Shown: positions 6,028-13,612, numbered from the stretch's first letter. The stretch: 17,766 nucleotides of DNA from Candidatus Treponema excrementipullorum (GCA_018883625.1 JAHLFV010000117.1:1-17766); one strand, 5' to 3'. The notes: generated from the letters alone by a model not told the origin. Numbers and translations are program-made.

Positions 6028-7142
6028 CAATTTTTCTCCACAATGTACAGATATTCTGTTACGTACTTATTTCTTTGGGATAAATTCCGAGATCCTCTGA
6101 ATGCATTGTATTGATATTCCAATCTTTTTATCTTTCCATACTTTTCCAACAACGTGTGCATCTGATTAGGGGAAATAAATCCTTCTGAGCTGTAAGAAAT
6201 CAGCAAAAACTTTGCCGGCAGTTTTTCTAGCAGTGCGGAAAAGGTGGGTAAAATAGTGCGGCTTTTGTTGTAATCGGAACGGTTCCAGTTTTGTGGTATT
6301 CCCGATACGGTACTGATGCGGTTGCTGTCCGGGGGAGTGCCGGAAGCAATTACATTAAGCATAAAATAATTGGAACCGTAAGGATGCTGATTGTATGGCG
6401 GATCCAGGTATGCCACATCGATTTCCGGTATATTTTCTGCCATGGCTGTGGCTTCTTTTTGCAGGTGATAGTGCTGACACTCAAAATTACTGAAAACCGG
6501 GAAGGGAAGTTGTATTGCTCCGGTAATTCGTTCCAAAGCGTTTTTTCCTGTTCCGCCAAACTGTCCTATACCTTCTTTGTTCTTGTAAAATCCTTTGAAT
6601 ACCCCTGCCGTATTGGCGTGGATAGAAGCTTGGGACAGTAAAGGAGCAATAAAAAACGGTTGCAGGGAAGAAGGAATATCCTCTGCTATGTATTTTCTGA
6701 CGGTATCTATGTAAAGGGCGTTTTGTCTTGTGTAAAAACAGCGTTCCCCTTTTTGTATGTGTGTGTCTGATTTGGGCGCATAAAGTTCGCTGATAAATCC
6801 GGGAACAGGGGACTGGCTTTCCACCTTATATATCAATTCCCGGTATATATCCTGTAACTGTACCAAGTTGATTTCACTTTGATTTGCTTGATAGCATTGA
6901 TTTATCAGCAGAGAATAAAGTTCTAAATCATTTGTCCATAGGCTGTGGGCATATTGACGGAAAAATCGGGCTACAATTCCCGAACCTGAAAATACGTCGG
7001 CCATGGATAATGTTTTTGTTCCCAGTTTTTTTTGTACATAGGTAACTCCTTGTGCTATAAAATCCAGCAAAGCTCGTTTGTTTCCTATATACGTTATAAG
7101 TTGTTCCGTTATATACACCGGGTTTTCTTTTTTTTGTTCCAT
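6027..7142 (-). CDS. D12-class N6-adenine DNA methyltransferase
   Basis: A 371-residue DNA methyltransferase that should transfer a methyl group from S-adenosylmethionine to adenine in a specific sequence. Near the N-terminus is YIGNKRALLDFI (18-29), typical of the D12 (alpha) class, followed by the AdoMet-binding motif DVFSGSG (49-55) and the catalytic DPPY (247-250, in YLDPPYNQHPYGSNYF). The order of motifs and the length fit the class. The region between about 80 and 240 would hold the target-recognition part; the site recognised cannot be read from the sequence. No restriction endonuclease gene is next to it: downstream is a secreted beta-propeller gene and upstream a divergent gdhA. It may therefore be a solitary methyltransferase, or the partner may be elsewhere. 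GAGG lies about eight bases before the ATG. Confidence 0.88.
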   Translation of the reverse strand: MEQKKENPVYITEQLITYIGNKRALLDFIAQGVTYVQKKLGTKTLSMADVFSGSGIVARFFRQYAHSLWTNDLELYSLLINQCYQANQSEINLVQLQDIYRELIYKVESQSPVPGFISELYAPKSDTHIQKGERCFYTRQNALYIDTVRKYIAEDIPSSLQPFFIAPLLSQASIHANTAGVFKGFYKNKEGIGQFGGTGKNALERITGAIQLPFPVFSNFECQHYHLQKEATAMAENIPEIDVAYLDPPYNQHPYGSNYFMLNVIASGTPPDSNRISTVSGIPQNWNRSDYNKSRTILPTFSALLEKLPAKFLLISYSSEGFISPNQMHTLLEKYGKIKRLEYQYNAFRGSRNLSQRNKYVTEYLYIVEKN

Positions 7143-7299
7143 GTAAACCGCCTCAAGTATAATGCCATTTTTTTTTGTTTAAGACAATGCGGTATAAAGT
7201 ATAATTTTATGTCTGAAAAAGATTGAAAGCTTTTGAATGTACAGGAAGATGCTGATATCAACAAGTTAAAATTTTCTTTTTGTGTAAAAACCCAAAATA

Positions 7300-7328
7300 T
7301 TGATTTTTTTTTAAATATGTACTAAAGT
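7300..7328 (+). promoter_or_regulatory. Possible promoter of gdhA in a divergent intergenic region
   Basis: In the 224-bp gap between the divergent methyltransferase and gdhA genes, TTGATT (7300-7305) and TAAAGT (7323-7328) are 17 bp apart and would give a leader of about 30 nt. Both hexamers are only four-of-six matches. The gap also contains perfect TATAAT hexamers on the plus strand (7158-7163, 7198-7203) without good -35 partners, and a TATACT on the minus strand (7161-7156) close before the methyltransferase ATG. No hairpin or RNA motif is evident. Confidence 0.35.
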
Positions 7329-7366
7329 CCTTGTAGTAAAATTTAATTCAATGGGGAGTTATACAT

Positions 7367-8713
7367 ATGAAAAATGCTTATGTAAAACGAGTTTGGGAAA
7401 GTGTGCAGGCAAAGAACAGCACAGAACTTGAATTTCTCCAAGCTGTTCAGGAAGTTTTGGAATCTTTGGAACCTGTAGTTGATAAAATGCCGGAATTGGA
7501 GACTTACGCTGTTTTGGAAAGAATGGTTGAGCCGGAACGTGTTATTATGTTCAGAGTACCGTGGACTGACGATGCAGGAAAAGTTCATGTAAATCGTGGT
7601 TTCCGTGTTCAGTTTAACAGTGCCATCGGACCTTACAAGGGGGGTATCCGTTTCCATCCTTCCGTAAACTTGAGTATTTTGAAATTCCTTGGTTTTGAAC
7701 AGGTATTCAAAAACAGTCTTACTACGTTGCCTATGGGTGGTGGTAAGGGTGGTTCCGATTTTGATCCCCATGGAAAAAGTGATGCAGAAGTTATGCGTTT
7801 CTGTCAGTCATTTATGACAGAATTAAACCGTCACATCGGTGCAGATACAGACGTTCCTGCCGGTGATATCGGTGTAGGTGGCCGGGAAGTTGGTTACATG
7901 TTTGGTCAGTATAAGAGACTCCGCAATGAGTTTACCGGTGTATTGACCGGTAAGGCTTTGACCTTTGGCGGTTCTTTGATCCGTCCCGAAGCTACCGGTT
8001 ACGGTGTTGTATATTTTGCTCAGAATATGTTGGCCGTTAAAAATAAGACTTTGGACGGTATGGTATGTGCTGTGTCCGGTTCCGGTAACGTTGCCCAGTT
8101 CTGTGTAGAAAAACTTTTACAATTAGGGGCAAAACCAGTTACTATGTCTGATTCTTCAGGATTTATTTATGACCCTGACGGAATTACAGAAGAAAAGTTG
8201 GAATTTGTAAAAGAGCTGAAAAACGTAAAGCGGGGAAGAATTAAGGAATATGCAGAAAAATATCCCTCTGCTACATATACAGCCGGTGCCCGTCCTTGGT
8301 CTGTAAAATGTGATTGCGCTTTCCCCTGTGCTACACAGAACGAATTGAATGAAGAAGAAGCCAAAGCTTTGATTGCCAACGGTGTTATGTTGGTAGCTGA
8401 AGGTGCAAATATGCCTTCTACTCCGGAAGCTATTGCCGCTTTCCAAAAAGCTTCTGTAATGTTTGCTCCGGGAAAGGCTTCCAATGCCGGCGGTGTTGCC
8501 ACATCCGGTTTGGAAATGAGCCAAAACTCCATTCGTTTGTCTTGGAGTCGGGAAGAAGTAGACGAAAAACTAAAGAGTATTATGAAAAATATTCATGATA
8601 ACGCTTACGCTGCCGCAAAAGAGTTTGGTGTAGAAGGTAACTACGTAGTAGGTGCAAATATTGCCGGATTCTTAAAGGTTGCCAAAGCAATGATGGCTCA
8701 GGGAGTTGTCTGA
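7367..8713 (+). CDS. gdhA: NADP-type glutamate dehydrogenase
   Basis: This is a 448-residue hexameric-type glutamate dehydrogenase, which interconverts 2-oxoglutarate plus ammonium and glutamate in the cytoplasm; 448 is the usual length of the bacterial NADP-dependent group. Visible motifs are the substrate-binding KGGIRFHP (91-98), the catalytic lysine K127 in PMGGGKGGSDFDP, D167 in PAGDIGVGGREVGYM, ATGYGVVYF (209-217) and the dinucleotide-binding GSGNVA (238-243). SDSSG (261-265) after the second strand is as in NADP-specific enzymes. GGGGAG lies eight bases before the ATG. The gene is followed by an intrinsic terminator and so is probably monocistronic. It is the likely ammonium-assimilation step of the cell. 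Codon use is clean and the gene looks highly expressed. Confidence 0.97.
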   Translation: MKNAYVKRVWESVQAKNSTELEFLQAVQEVLESLEPVVDKMPELETYAVLERMVEPERVIMFRVPWTDDAGKVHVNRGFRVQFNSAIGPYKGGIRFHPSVNLSILKFLGFEQVFKNSLTTLPMGGGKGGSDFDPHGKSDAEVMRFCQSFMTELNRHIGADTDVPAGDIGVGGREVGYMFGQYKRLRNEFTGVLTGKALTFGGSLIRPEATGYGVVYFAQNMLAVKNKTLDGMVCAVSGSGNVAQFCVEKLLQLGAKPVTMSDSSGFIYDPDGITEEKLEFVKELKNVKRGRIKEYAEKYPSATYTAGARPWSVKCDCAFPCATQNELNEEEAKALIANGVMLVAEGANMPSTPEAIAAFQKASVMFAPGKASNAGGVATSGLEMSQNSIRLSWSREEVDEKLKSIMKNIHDNAYAAAKEFGVEGNYVVGANIAGFLKVAKAMMAQGVV

Positions 8714-8732
8714 TAACTGCCTGTGACTACTA

Positions 8733-8782
8733 TAAGCCTGCTGATTGGGTCTTTGAAAGTCCAAAAGCAGGCTTATTTTTTA
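8733..8782 (+). terminator. Rho-independent terminator after gdhA
   Basis: TAAGCCTGCT (8733-8742) pairs with AGCAGGCTTA (8766-8775), a perfect 10-bp stem. The loop can form a further weak TTGG/CCAA stem. The hairpin is followed by a run of T residues (8776-8781). It lies 20 bp after the gdhA stop and ends transcription before the next gene, which begins at 8819. Confidence 0.9.
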
Positions 8783-8818
8783 TGGTAACATGTAATCAAT
8801 ATAAAAAAGAGGTCGTAT

Positions 8819-10084
8819 ATGGAAATAGAGACACAATGTCTTCATGAAGGGTATACCCCAAAAAACGGAGAACCTCGGGTTGTACCTATCGTTCAGAGTA
8901 CAACGTATTGCTTTGATTCAACGGAACATATAGCCCAGTTATTCGATATGCCTACAGAATATATGTATTCCCGTTTTGCAAATCCTACCTGTGATGCGGT
9001 AGAAAAAAAGATTGCTGCTTTGGAAGGTGGAGTGGGAGCAATGCTTACTTCCAGCGGACAGTCTGCCGTGTTGTGTACTGTGTTGAATTTGTGCAAAGCC
9101 GGGGACAGTTTGGTGGCTGTATCTGCAATTTACGGTGGTGTGATCAATTTATTGTCTGTAACTTTAAACCGTTTAGGAATAGAATGTATTTGGGTGGCTC
9201 CCGACAGTTCGGAAGAAGTGTTGCGCAATGCGATAAAAGATAATACAAAGTTGGTCTTTGGAGAAACTATTGCCAATCCGGCTTTGCGGGTTTTAGATTT
9301 GGAATTGTTTGCAAAAGTCGCCCACGAAAAACAGATTCCCCTTGTGGTGGATAGTACCTTTGCAACTCCCATTCTGTGTAAACCTATAGAGTGGGGAGCA
9401 GACATAGTTATTCATTCCACTACAAAATATATGGATGGTCATGCAATACAGATGGGTGGTGTAATAGTTGACAGTGGTAAATTTGATTGGAGCGCCAGTC
9501 CTCGGTTTCCTGATTTTGTCACCCCTGATGAAAGTTACCACGGCGTAGTGTATACACGGGATTTCGGGGCAATGGCCTTTATTATTAAAGCCCGAATGCA
9601 ATTGATGAGAGACTTTGGCTGTTATCAAACCCCTCAGGGAGCATTTTTGTTGAATTTAGGTTTGGAAACTTTAGCTCTCCGTATGGAGCGATATAGTCAA
9701 AACGCTCTGGAGGTGGCACAGCATTTGAAAAAAAGCTCCAAAATCGAGTCTGTTTCATATCCGGGATTGCCTTCCGATATAGACTATCCTTTGACCCAAA
9801 AATATCTTAAAAAAGGTGCTAGCGGAGTTATTACTTTTGTTATTAAAGGCGGACGGGCAGCTGCCGTTCGATTTATGGATGCTATGAAGTTGGCTTCCAG
9901 AGTGGTGCATGTTGCGGATATCAGAACCTGTGTTTTGCATCCGGCTTCTTCTACTCATCGCCAGTTGACAGATCAACAACTTTTGGCTGCCGGTATAAAT
10001 CCCGGTATGATTCGTTTCTCTTGCGGTTTAGAGCACATAAGTGATATTATTGAGGACATAGATCAGGCTTTAGAGAAGGTATAA
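8819..10084 (+). CDS. O-acetylhomoserine sulfhydrylase / trans-sulfuration PLP enzyme
   Basis: A 421-residue PLP-dependent enzyme of the Cys/Met-metabolism family. Motifs are YSRFANPT (50-57, the Tyr and Arg that bind PLP phosphate from the neighbouring subunit), the Tyr of YGG (Y105), D178 in VVDST, and the Schiff-base lysine K203 in HSTTKYMDGH. Near the end is LHPASSTHRQL, typical of the family. The opening ETQCLHEGY and VVPIVQSTTYCFDSTEHIAQLFD-like start (first 40 residues), plus length above 400, favour O-acetylhomoserine sulfhydrylase (MetY: O-acetylhomoserine plus sulfide gives homocysteine) over methionine gamma-lyase or cystathionine gamma-synthase, but the residues seen do not settle this. 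AGAGG precedes the ATG. The stop is five bases before the next ATG, so the two are probably cotranscribed. Confidence 0.88.
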   Translation: MEIETQCLHEGYTPKNGEPRVVPIVQSTTYCFDSTEHIAQLFDMPTEYMYSRFANPTCDAVEKKIAALEGGVGAMLTSSGQSAVLCTVLNLCKAGDSLVAVSAIYGGVINLLSVTLNRLGIECIWVAPDSSEEVLRNAIKDNTKLVFGETIANPALRVLDLELFAKVAHEKQIPLVVDSTFATPILCKPIEWGADIVIHSTTKYMDGHAIQMGGVIVDSGKFDWSASPRFPDFVTPDESYHGVVYTRDFGAMAFIIKARMQLMRDFGCYQTPQGAFLLNLGLETLALRMERYSQNALEVAQHLKKSSKIESVSYPGLPSDIDYPLTQKYLKKGASGVITFVIKGGRAAAVRFMDAMKLASRVVHVADIRTCVLHPASSTHRQLTDQQLLAAGINPGMIRFSCGLEHISDIIEDIDQALEKV

Positions 10085-10089
10085 TATCA

Positions 10090-10875
10090 ATGTTTACTAA
10101 TTTTCATACTCACACGTATTTGTGCGGTCACGCAGAAGGCTGGATTCCCGACTATGTAGAGGCAGCCAAAAGAGTGGGGTGTAGGGCACTGGGCTTTTCC
10201 GATCACTGCCCTTATCCTGCCGGAGACAGCCGTTGTTGGCCCGAAATCCGTATGACTGCCGATGAAGCTGAGTTTTACGTAAACGGCATACGTTTGGCGG
10301 CTTCCTGTTCGGATTTTCCCATCTACGTAGGGTTTGAGTGTGAGTATGATAAGCGGTATTATTCTTGGTATAAGGATGAGCTACGGGGACATTGGCAAGC
10401 GGATTACCTTGTATTTGGTCCCCACTGGGTGGCAAACCAAAAGGATTTTCCCTATGTACCTACAGTGACAACAAAAAAGGAAGTTCATGCCTATTTTGAC
10501 GGTGTTATTGAAGGTATTGAAAGCGGTTTGTTTAACTTTGTAGCTCATCCCGATTTGATTATGGCCAGTGGACGAGATTGGTCTGATGACTTGGCGGCTT
10601 GTTTTTCTCATGTGATAGATGCTGCCATGGCACATAGCCTACCCTTGGAAATAAACGGCTTGGGAAACTGTCGCACGGCAGTCAAAAGTCGTGAAGGGAT
10701 TCGGCAACCTTATCCTTACTACAAGTTTTGGGAATTGGTAAAAGAAAAAGGAGCCACTGTGGTGTGCAATGCAGATGCTCATCGCCCCCAAGATATGGCT
10801 CCCTTTGTTGAAAGTGCCAGAAGCTATGCAAAAAAATTCGGCATAACTCCTATTGAAGATATTTTTTCTGTTTAG
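10090..10875 (+). CDS. hisJ: HisJ-like histidinol-phosphatase (PHP domain)
   Basis: A 261-residue metal-dependent phosphatase of the PHP family; HisJ members remove phosphate from histidinol phosphate in histidine synthesis. Predicted metal ligands are H6 and H8 (HTHT), H14, H39 (SDHC), E83 (GFECEY), H112 (FGPHW), H153 (AHPD) and D229/H231 (NADAH), in the order expected for the family. Length is typical. The ATG follows the stop of the PLP enzyme by five bases, and GAGAAGG about ten bases upstream lies in the end of that gene. No other his gene is in the window, so the substrate is inferred from sequence only; PHP proteins also include other phosphoesterases. Its stop overlaps, tail to tail, the stop of the DUF1622 gene. 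Confidence 0.85.
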   Translation: MFTNFHTHTYLCGHAEGWIPDYVEAAKRVGCRALGFSDHCPYPAGDSRCWPEIRMTADEAEFYVNGIRLAASCSDFPIYVGFECEYDKRYYSWYKDELRGHWQADYLVFGPHWVANQKDFPYVPTVTTKKEVHAYFDGVIEGIESGLFNFVAHPDLIMASGRDWSDDLAACFSHVIDAAMAHSLPLEINGLGNCRTAVKSREGIRQPYPYYKFWELVKEKGATVVCNADAHRPQDMAPFVESARSYAKKFGITPIEDIFSV

Positions 10876-11258
10876 TAATACTTTTCTTCAAAAATTTCTG
10901 GATGTTCTCTGCGTTCTTTGTCTATTTCCAGAATTTCTTTATTCAAAAAGTATGATAAAACGGTTCTCAAAACTACTACACCTGCCAAAATCCCCAATTC
11001 CTGTACACCGGGTTCTACGATTGTTTTCAAAATATCGGCAGCAATAAGCAATTCCAAGGCAAAGAGAAGGTATGTTCCCAAATCTGCCCGTAATACTCTG
11101 AGACGCTGTATATTGTATTTTTTCTTGAACCTGACAATTTCAGTTTTTATGAAAGCTCCCGTGGCAACAAAGGTACCATACACTACAACAAAAATGCTGA
11201 TAAAACTGATGATGAGAGCTAACTCTTCTAAAAAGTGCAAATTGCCTAAAATCTCCAT
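10872..11258 (-). CDS. DUF1622-family membrane protein
   Basis: A 128-residue integral membrane protein with three predicted helices (about 12-36, 61-80 and 85-105), a basic loop between the first two (KTEIVRFKKKYNIQRLRVLR) and a charged C-terminal tail. The phrase ALELLIAADILKTIVEP and the following ELGILAGVVVLRTVLSYFL (67-105) are characteristic of DUF1622. No biochemical function is established for the family. The start is set by a strong AGGAGG six bases before the ATG. It is convergent with hisJ and the two stop codons overlap (TAG of hisJ at 10873-10875, TAA here at 10874-10872). It lies 35 bp after the thioesterase gene on the same strand and may be cotranscribed with it. Confidence 0.85.
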   Translation of the reverse strand: MEILGNLHFLEELALIISFISIFVVVYGTFVATGAFIKTEIVRFKKKYNIQRLRVLRADLGTYLLFALELLIAADILKTIVEPGVQELGILAGVVVLRTVLSYFLNKEILEIDKERREHPEIFEEKYY

Positions 11259-11293
11259 GTTTCCTCCTAAAAACTTTGTACCATAATAGTTAT

Positions 11294-11698
11294 TTAGTTG
11301 GATTCAGGCAAGAGCCCCTCTACCATAAATTCTTGAGGAATACGACAAGGTTTTCCTTCATGATTGACGCAGGCCCACGTCACATCAGCTTCCGCACATA
11401 CTGTACCGTCAGCTTTTCTGACTATTTGATGAATTGTGCCGGAAACGTGTTTTGTTTTTACAGGAAAAACTTCGATAAACAGTTCATCGTCAAGAAATGC
11501 TGAGGCTTTGTAGTATATATCAACATGGGTAACGTACAAATAGTAACCTGCGGCAATGATGCCTTTGTAATCAAAACCGATGGCATGGAGGTGTTCCATG
11601 CGGGCATATTCCAAATAGTTTAAGTAGACTGCGTTATTTACGTGTCCATAAGAGTCACATTCATAAGACCGGACAACATGTTTTGCTATGTGTTTCAT
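11294..11698 (-). CDS. YbgC/FadM-like acyl-CoA thioesterase (hot-dog fold)
   Basis: A 134-residue protein of the 4-hydroxybenzoyl-CoA thioesterase group, which hydrolyses acyl-CoA thioesters in the cytoplasm. The signature is near the N-terminus: the catalytic aspartate D15 and the following YGHVNNAVYLNYLEYAR (17-33), as in YbgC. The rest (VTHVDIYYKASAFLDDELF) gives the central hot-dog strands, and the length is typical. Substrate is unknown. YbgC-type genes often lie near tol-pal genes, but none are here. No clear Shine-Dalgarno sequence precedes the ATG; TATACT lies seven bases upstream (see the promoter entry). The DUF1622 gene follows after 35 bp. Confidence 0.9.
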   Translation of the reverse strand: MKHIAKHVVRSYECDSYGHVNNAVYLNYLEYARMEHLHAIGFDYKGIIAAGYYLYVTHVDIYYKASAFLDDELFIEVFPVKTKHVSGTIHQIVRKADGTVCAEADVTWACVNHEGKPCRIPQEFMVEGLLPESN

Positions 11699-11705
11699 TC
11701 TTGGG

Positions 11706-11711
11706 AGTATA
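11706..11711 (-). promoter_or_regulatory. Candidate -10 hexamer directly before the thioesterase gene
   Basis: TATACT (minus strand, 11711-11706) ends seven bases before the ATG, which has no Shine-Dalgarno sequence. No good -35 exists at 16-18 bp (AGTACT or TAGTAC only). This resembles the stronger arrangement before the SDR and FliL-like genes but is weak on its own. Confidence 0.3.
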
Positions 11712-11761
11712 TCACAAAGAAAAAAACAGTACTAGGGTATAACGAAATTATAAAAAGTAAA

Positions 11762-12037
11762 TTAACAACCGGTAGGATGGATGATGGAATCCACCAATCG
11801 TTTAAAGGACATGTCTAAAGGAAACGGACTGGGATCAACAACATCGGCAATTTTAAAAATGCCGTTCTTTTCGATGATAACTTGAGCTGTTTCTGCAAAT
11901 CCCTGTACCGGTTTTTGAACTCCAAACGCTACAAAAGAAAAGGGAACTCTTATATCACAAGGTATGGCTTCTCCAATACCTGAATTTTCATGTAAAGATG
12001 CAGAGAAAGAAGAACCGGAAAAAGACGTAGTATACAT
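11762..12037 (-). CDS. Unrecognised 91-residue protein
   Basis: I do not recognise this protein. The frame is open for 91 codons and its codon choice (GAA, AAA, TTT, GTT dominant, few rare codons) resembles that of the surrounding genes. The second half alternates hydrophobic and charged residues in a way that looks like folded beta-structure (RVPFSFVAFGVQKPVQGF, AETAQVIIEKNGIFKIADVV), while the first 25 residues are Ser-rich. There is no clear signal peptide or membrane helix. An in-frame TGA sits directly before the ATG, and the only upstream purine tract is AAGG about nine bases away, so initiation may be weak. It lies between the anti-sigma gene (112-bp gap) and the thioesterase gene (63-bp gap). 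It could be a small gene or a remnant of a longer one. Confidence 0.45.
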   Translation of the reverse strand: MYTTSFSGSSFSASLHENSGIGEAIPCDIRVPFSFVAFGVQKPVQGFAETAQVIIEKNGIFKIADVVDPSPFPLDMSFKRLVDSIIHPTGC

Positions 12038-12149
12038 TCAAAAACCTTGAGATATTAAGAATCGGGCAAGCTAAGCACTGCCCTGTCCGTTTATAATAAA
12101 GTGAAAAGGCCTCTTATGCAAGGGTTTTTCTTATTTTGGTATCTGATTT

Positions 12150-12623
12150 TTATGTTTTTAATCCTGCAATATGTACGTCTTGAGTTTCTATTTTTTTTAC
12201 AAAAAAGTCCATATTACTTCCTACAAACAATGAACAGTAGGCAAAAATTGCGAGCACAAATACTATGTAAAAAGCTATATCGACAGAGCGGATAGATAAA
12301 AATGCTGAGGTAAAAATATACATGAACATTCCCAAAATCATAAAGATGCCGGATATAATCCATTTACGGAAAGACAGCTTAGGTATTTCGGGAGCAGTAT
12401 AATTTGCATCGATTTTTTTCATTAGAAGTAACAGGGATTCATTTTGAGCATCTAAAGCTACACTTAAAGGAGCTTTGCATGTTTTTTCTGCTAAAGTAAG
12501 TACCCTGACTTTTGAGCGACATTCTTTACAAAAAAGTAAATGTGCTGTTATGTGCAGGGGAAGCTTTTGATTTTTGTCTAATTCCAAAAAATTATTCATC
12601 ACTTTTTCGCACTGTTTTGTCAT
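12150..12623 (-). CDS. Membrane anti-sigma factor with zinc-finger motif
   Basis: A 157-residue protein encoded 12 bp after the ECF sigma gene. Residues 28-35 form H-x3-C-x2-C (HLLFCKEC), the zinc-binding motif of the ZAS anti-sigma domain, which clamps the cognate ECF sigma factor at the membrane. Two predicted membrane helices (about 87-109 and 114-135) follow a cytoplasmic linker, and a short C-terminal tail (about 136-157) returns to the cytoplasm if both helices span the membrane. With two helices and almost no extracytoplasmic loop, the signal is probably sensed in the membrane or through a partner, for example the DUF6249-like or FliL-like protein encoded nearby (inference). Start is supported by AAGGAG seven bases before the ATG. 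No overall family name is recognised beyond the ZAS motif. Confidence 0.8.
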   Translation of the reverse strand: MTKQCEKVMNNFLELDKNQKLPLHITAHLLFCKECRSKVRVLTLAEKTCKAPLSVALDAQNESLLLLMKKIDANYTAPEIPKLSFRKWIISGIFMILGMFMYIFTSAFLSIRSVDIAFYIVFVLAIFAYCSLFVGSNMDFFVKKIETQDVHIAGLKT

Positions 12624-12635
12624 ATATAACTCCTT

Positions 12636-13208
12636 TTACAGTTTTGATTCGATTTTTTCTTTGAGCATTTTTTTTGCTCTGAAAATATGAGATTTTACGG
12701 TATTCAGAGGAATCCCTGTTATTTCTTCTATTTCTTTGTAAGGTAGGTCATAAAAAAAATAGAGGTCAAGACAGAGAGCATGTTTTTCCGGCAACTCTTT
12801 TATAGATTCCTGCAATACCTCTATGGTTAGTTGTCTCAGTTGCCTTTCTTCCGGGGTGTAGTCTTTATCAAAAAGTATAGTTTCATCGGAAATGGGTAAA
12901 TACTCCTGTCGCCGTTTTATGGAATTAACAGCTGTGGTATAGGCTATTCGCAAAAGCCATGTAGAAAACAGGGATTCTCCCCGAAAGGTGTGTAATTTTG
13001 TATAGACTTTAATGAAAACGTCCTGAAGAAAGTCCTCTGTATCTGTTGCATTTTTAAAAAAACTCATACCTAAGGCGGCAACACGACGGTGATATCTTGC
13101 GACAAGGTGACTGAAAGCTTGGGAGTCTCCCTTTGCCGCTTTCGCAATGAGTTGTAATTCTTTTTTCTTATCTGCAGCTTCTGACTGCCAGAAACTAGTT
13201 TTCTCCAT
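12636..13208 (-). CDS. ECF-type RNA polymerase sigma factor
   Basis: A 190-residue group 4 sigma factor that redirects RNA polymerase to a dedicated regulon. Sigma region 2 spans about 35-102 (SHLVARYHRRVAAL, TEDFLQDVFIKVYTKL, then STWLLRIAYTTAVNSIKRR) and region 4 about 130-186 (LPEKHALCLDLYFFYDLPYKEI, EEITGIPLNTVKSHIFRAKK), with a short linker and no region 3, as in RpoE/SigW relatives. The ATG at 13208 lies 14 bp inside the preceding gene, so expression is probably coupled; AAAAGG directly abuts it. A TTG three codons earlier (13217) is possible but has no better ribosome site. It is followed by a zinc-finger anti-sigma factor, the usual partner. The regulon cannot be read from this window. 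Confidence 0.93.
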   Translation of the reverse strand: MEKTSFWQSEAADKKKELQLIAKAAKGDSQAFSHLVARYHRRVAALGMSFFKNATDTEDFLQDVFIKVYTKLHTFRGESLFSTWLLRIAYTTAVNSIKRRQEYLPISDETILFDKDYTPEERQLRQLTIEVLQESIKELPEKHALCLDLYFFYDLPYKEIEEITGIPLNTVKSHIFRAKKMLKEKIESKL

Positions 13209-13551
13209 CCTTTTCAATGGAAGCAGGACACAACTTATAAAAAAGTATTAAACACAGTCCAATAACTAAAGGAACCAATCCACCTAGTAGGGAATAACTT
13301 AAACCTTGAATGATATAGAACATTATGGTCAAAATAAGTCCTACGCCGCAAAGAATTAAACCGGTAAAAAGGGAAAAAATCTTTAACTGGAACTTTTTCT
13401 CTTGATATGTTCCGGCTTTTATTTGCAAAGAAATTTCCCTATGACGCCATAGTAAATAAAAAAAGATCAATGTACCGCCGATTACAATTCCTACAATGGG
13501 AATGATAGCTATAATGACCTGTGCTGCCGGTGATGCCATAGTTGTCTCCAT
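13195..13551 (-). CDS. Small membrane protein, DUF6249-like
   Basis: A 118-residue membrane protein. A first hydrophobic helix (about 10-33) is followed by LLWRHREISLQIKAGTYQEKK (33-53) and two further helices (about 58-81 and 86-108). The helix followed by W-R-H-R-E and a short basic segment recalls DUF6249 proteins often found next to ECF sigma and anti-sigma genes; I hold this family name with moderate confidence. Start at 13551 has GGAGG but only four bases of spacing; an ATG four codons later (13539) would have a GGAG at seven bases, and a longer N-terminal reading to 13587 lacks any ribosome site. The 3' end overlaps the sigma gene by 14 bp. The position directly before the sigma gene suggests a role in the same signalling unit. 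Confidence 0.7.
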   Translation of the reverse strand: METTMASPAAQVIIAIIPIVGIVIGGTLIFFYLLWRHREISLQIKAGTYQEKKFQLKIFSLFTGLILCGVGLILTIMFYIIQGLSYSLLGGLVPLVIGLCLILFYKLCPASIEKDGEN

Positions 13552-13580
13552 AAAACCTCCAGAGAAATCTCTGTTAGTTT

Positions 13581-13606
13581 GACACAAAATATATAGAATA
13601 GTTGCA
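13581..13606 (-). promoter_or_regulatory. Possible ECF-type promoter before the sigma operon
   Basis: In the 61-bp gap before the DUF6249-like gene, minus strand, TGCAAC (13606-13601) stands 17 bp before GTC (13583-13581, in TGTCAAA). An AAC-containing -35 and a GTC-containing -10 at this spacing are common in ECF promoters, so the sigma factor may activate its own operon. The match is short and could be chance. Confidence 0.25.
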
Positions 13607-13612
13607 TTTTTT

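Noticed and set aside
7032..7226. Plus-strand frame crossing the start of the methyltransferase gene
   Set aside because: Most of it is antisense to the methyltransferase and the rest lies in AT-rich intergenic sequence; no start signal.
8156..8532. Long minus-strand frames within gdhA
   Set aside because: They are antisense to the conserved gdhA frame and show no motif or ribosome site.
12065..12090. GGGCA/TGCCC hairpin in the gap after the anti-sigma gene as a terminator
   Set aside because: Only five pairs and no T-run follows on either strand.
12101..12295. Plus-strand 64-codon frame opposite the anti-sigma gene
   Set aside because: Antisense to a well-supported gene over most of its length, no ribosome site, and rich in Leu/Phe as expected from the complement of Lys/Glu codons.
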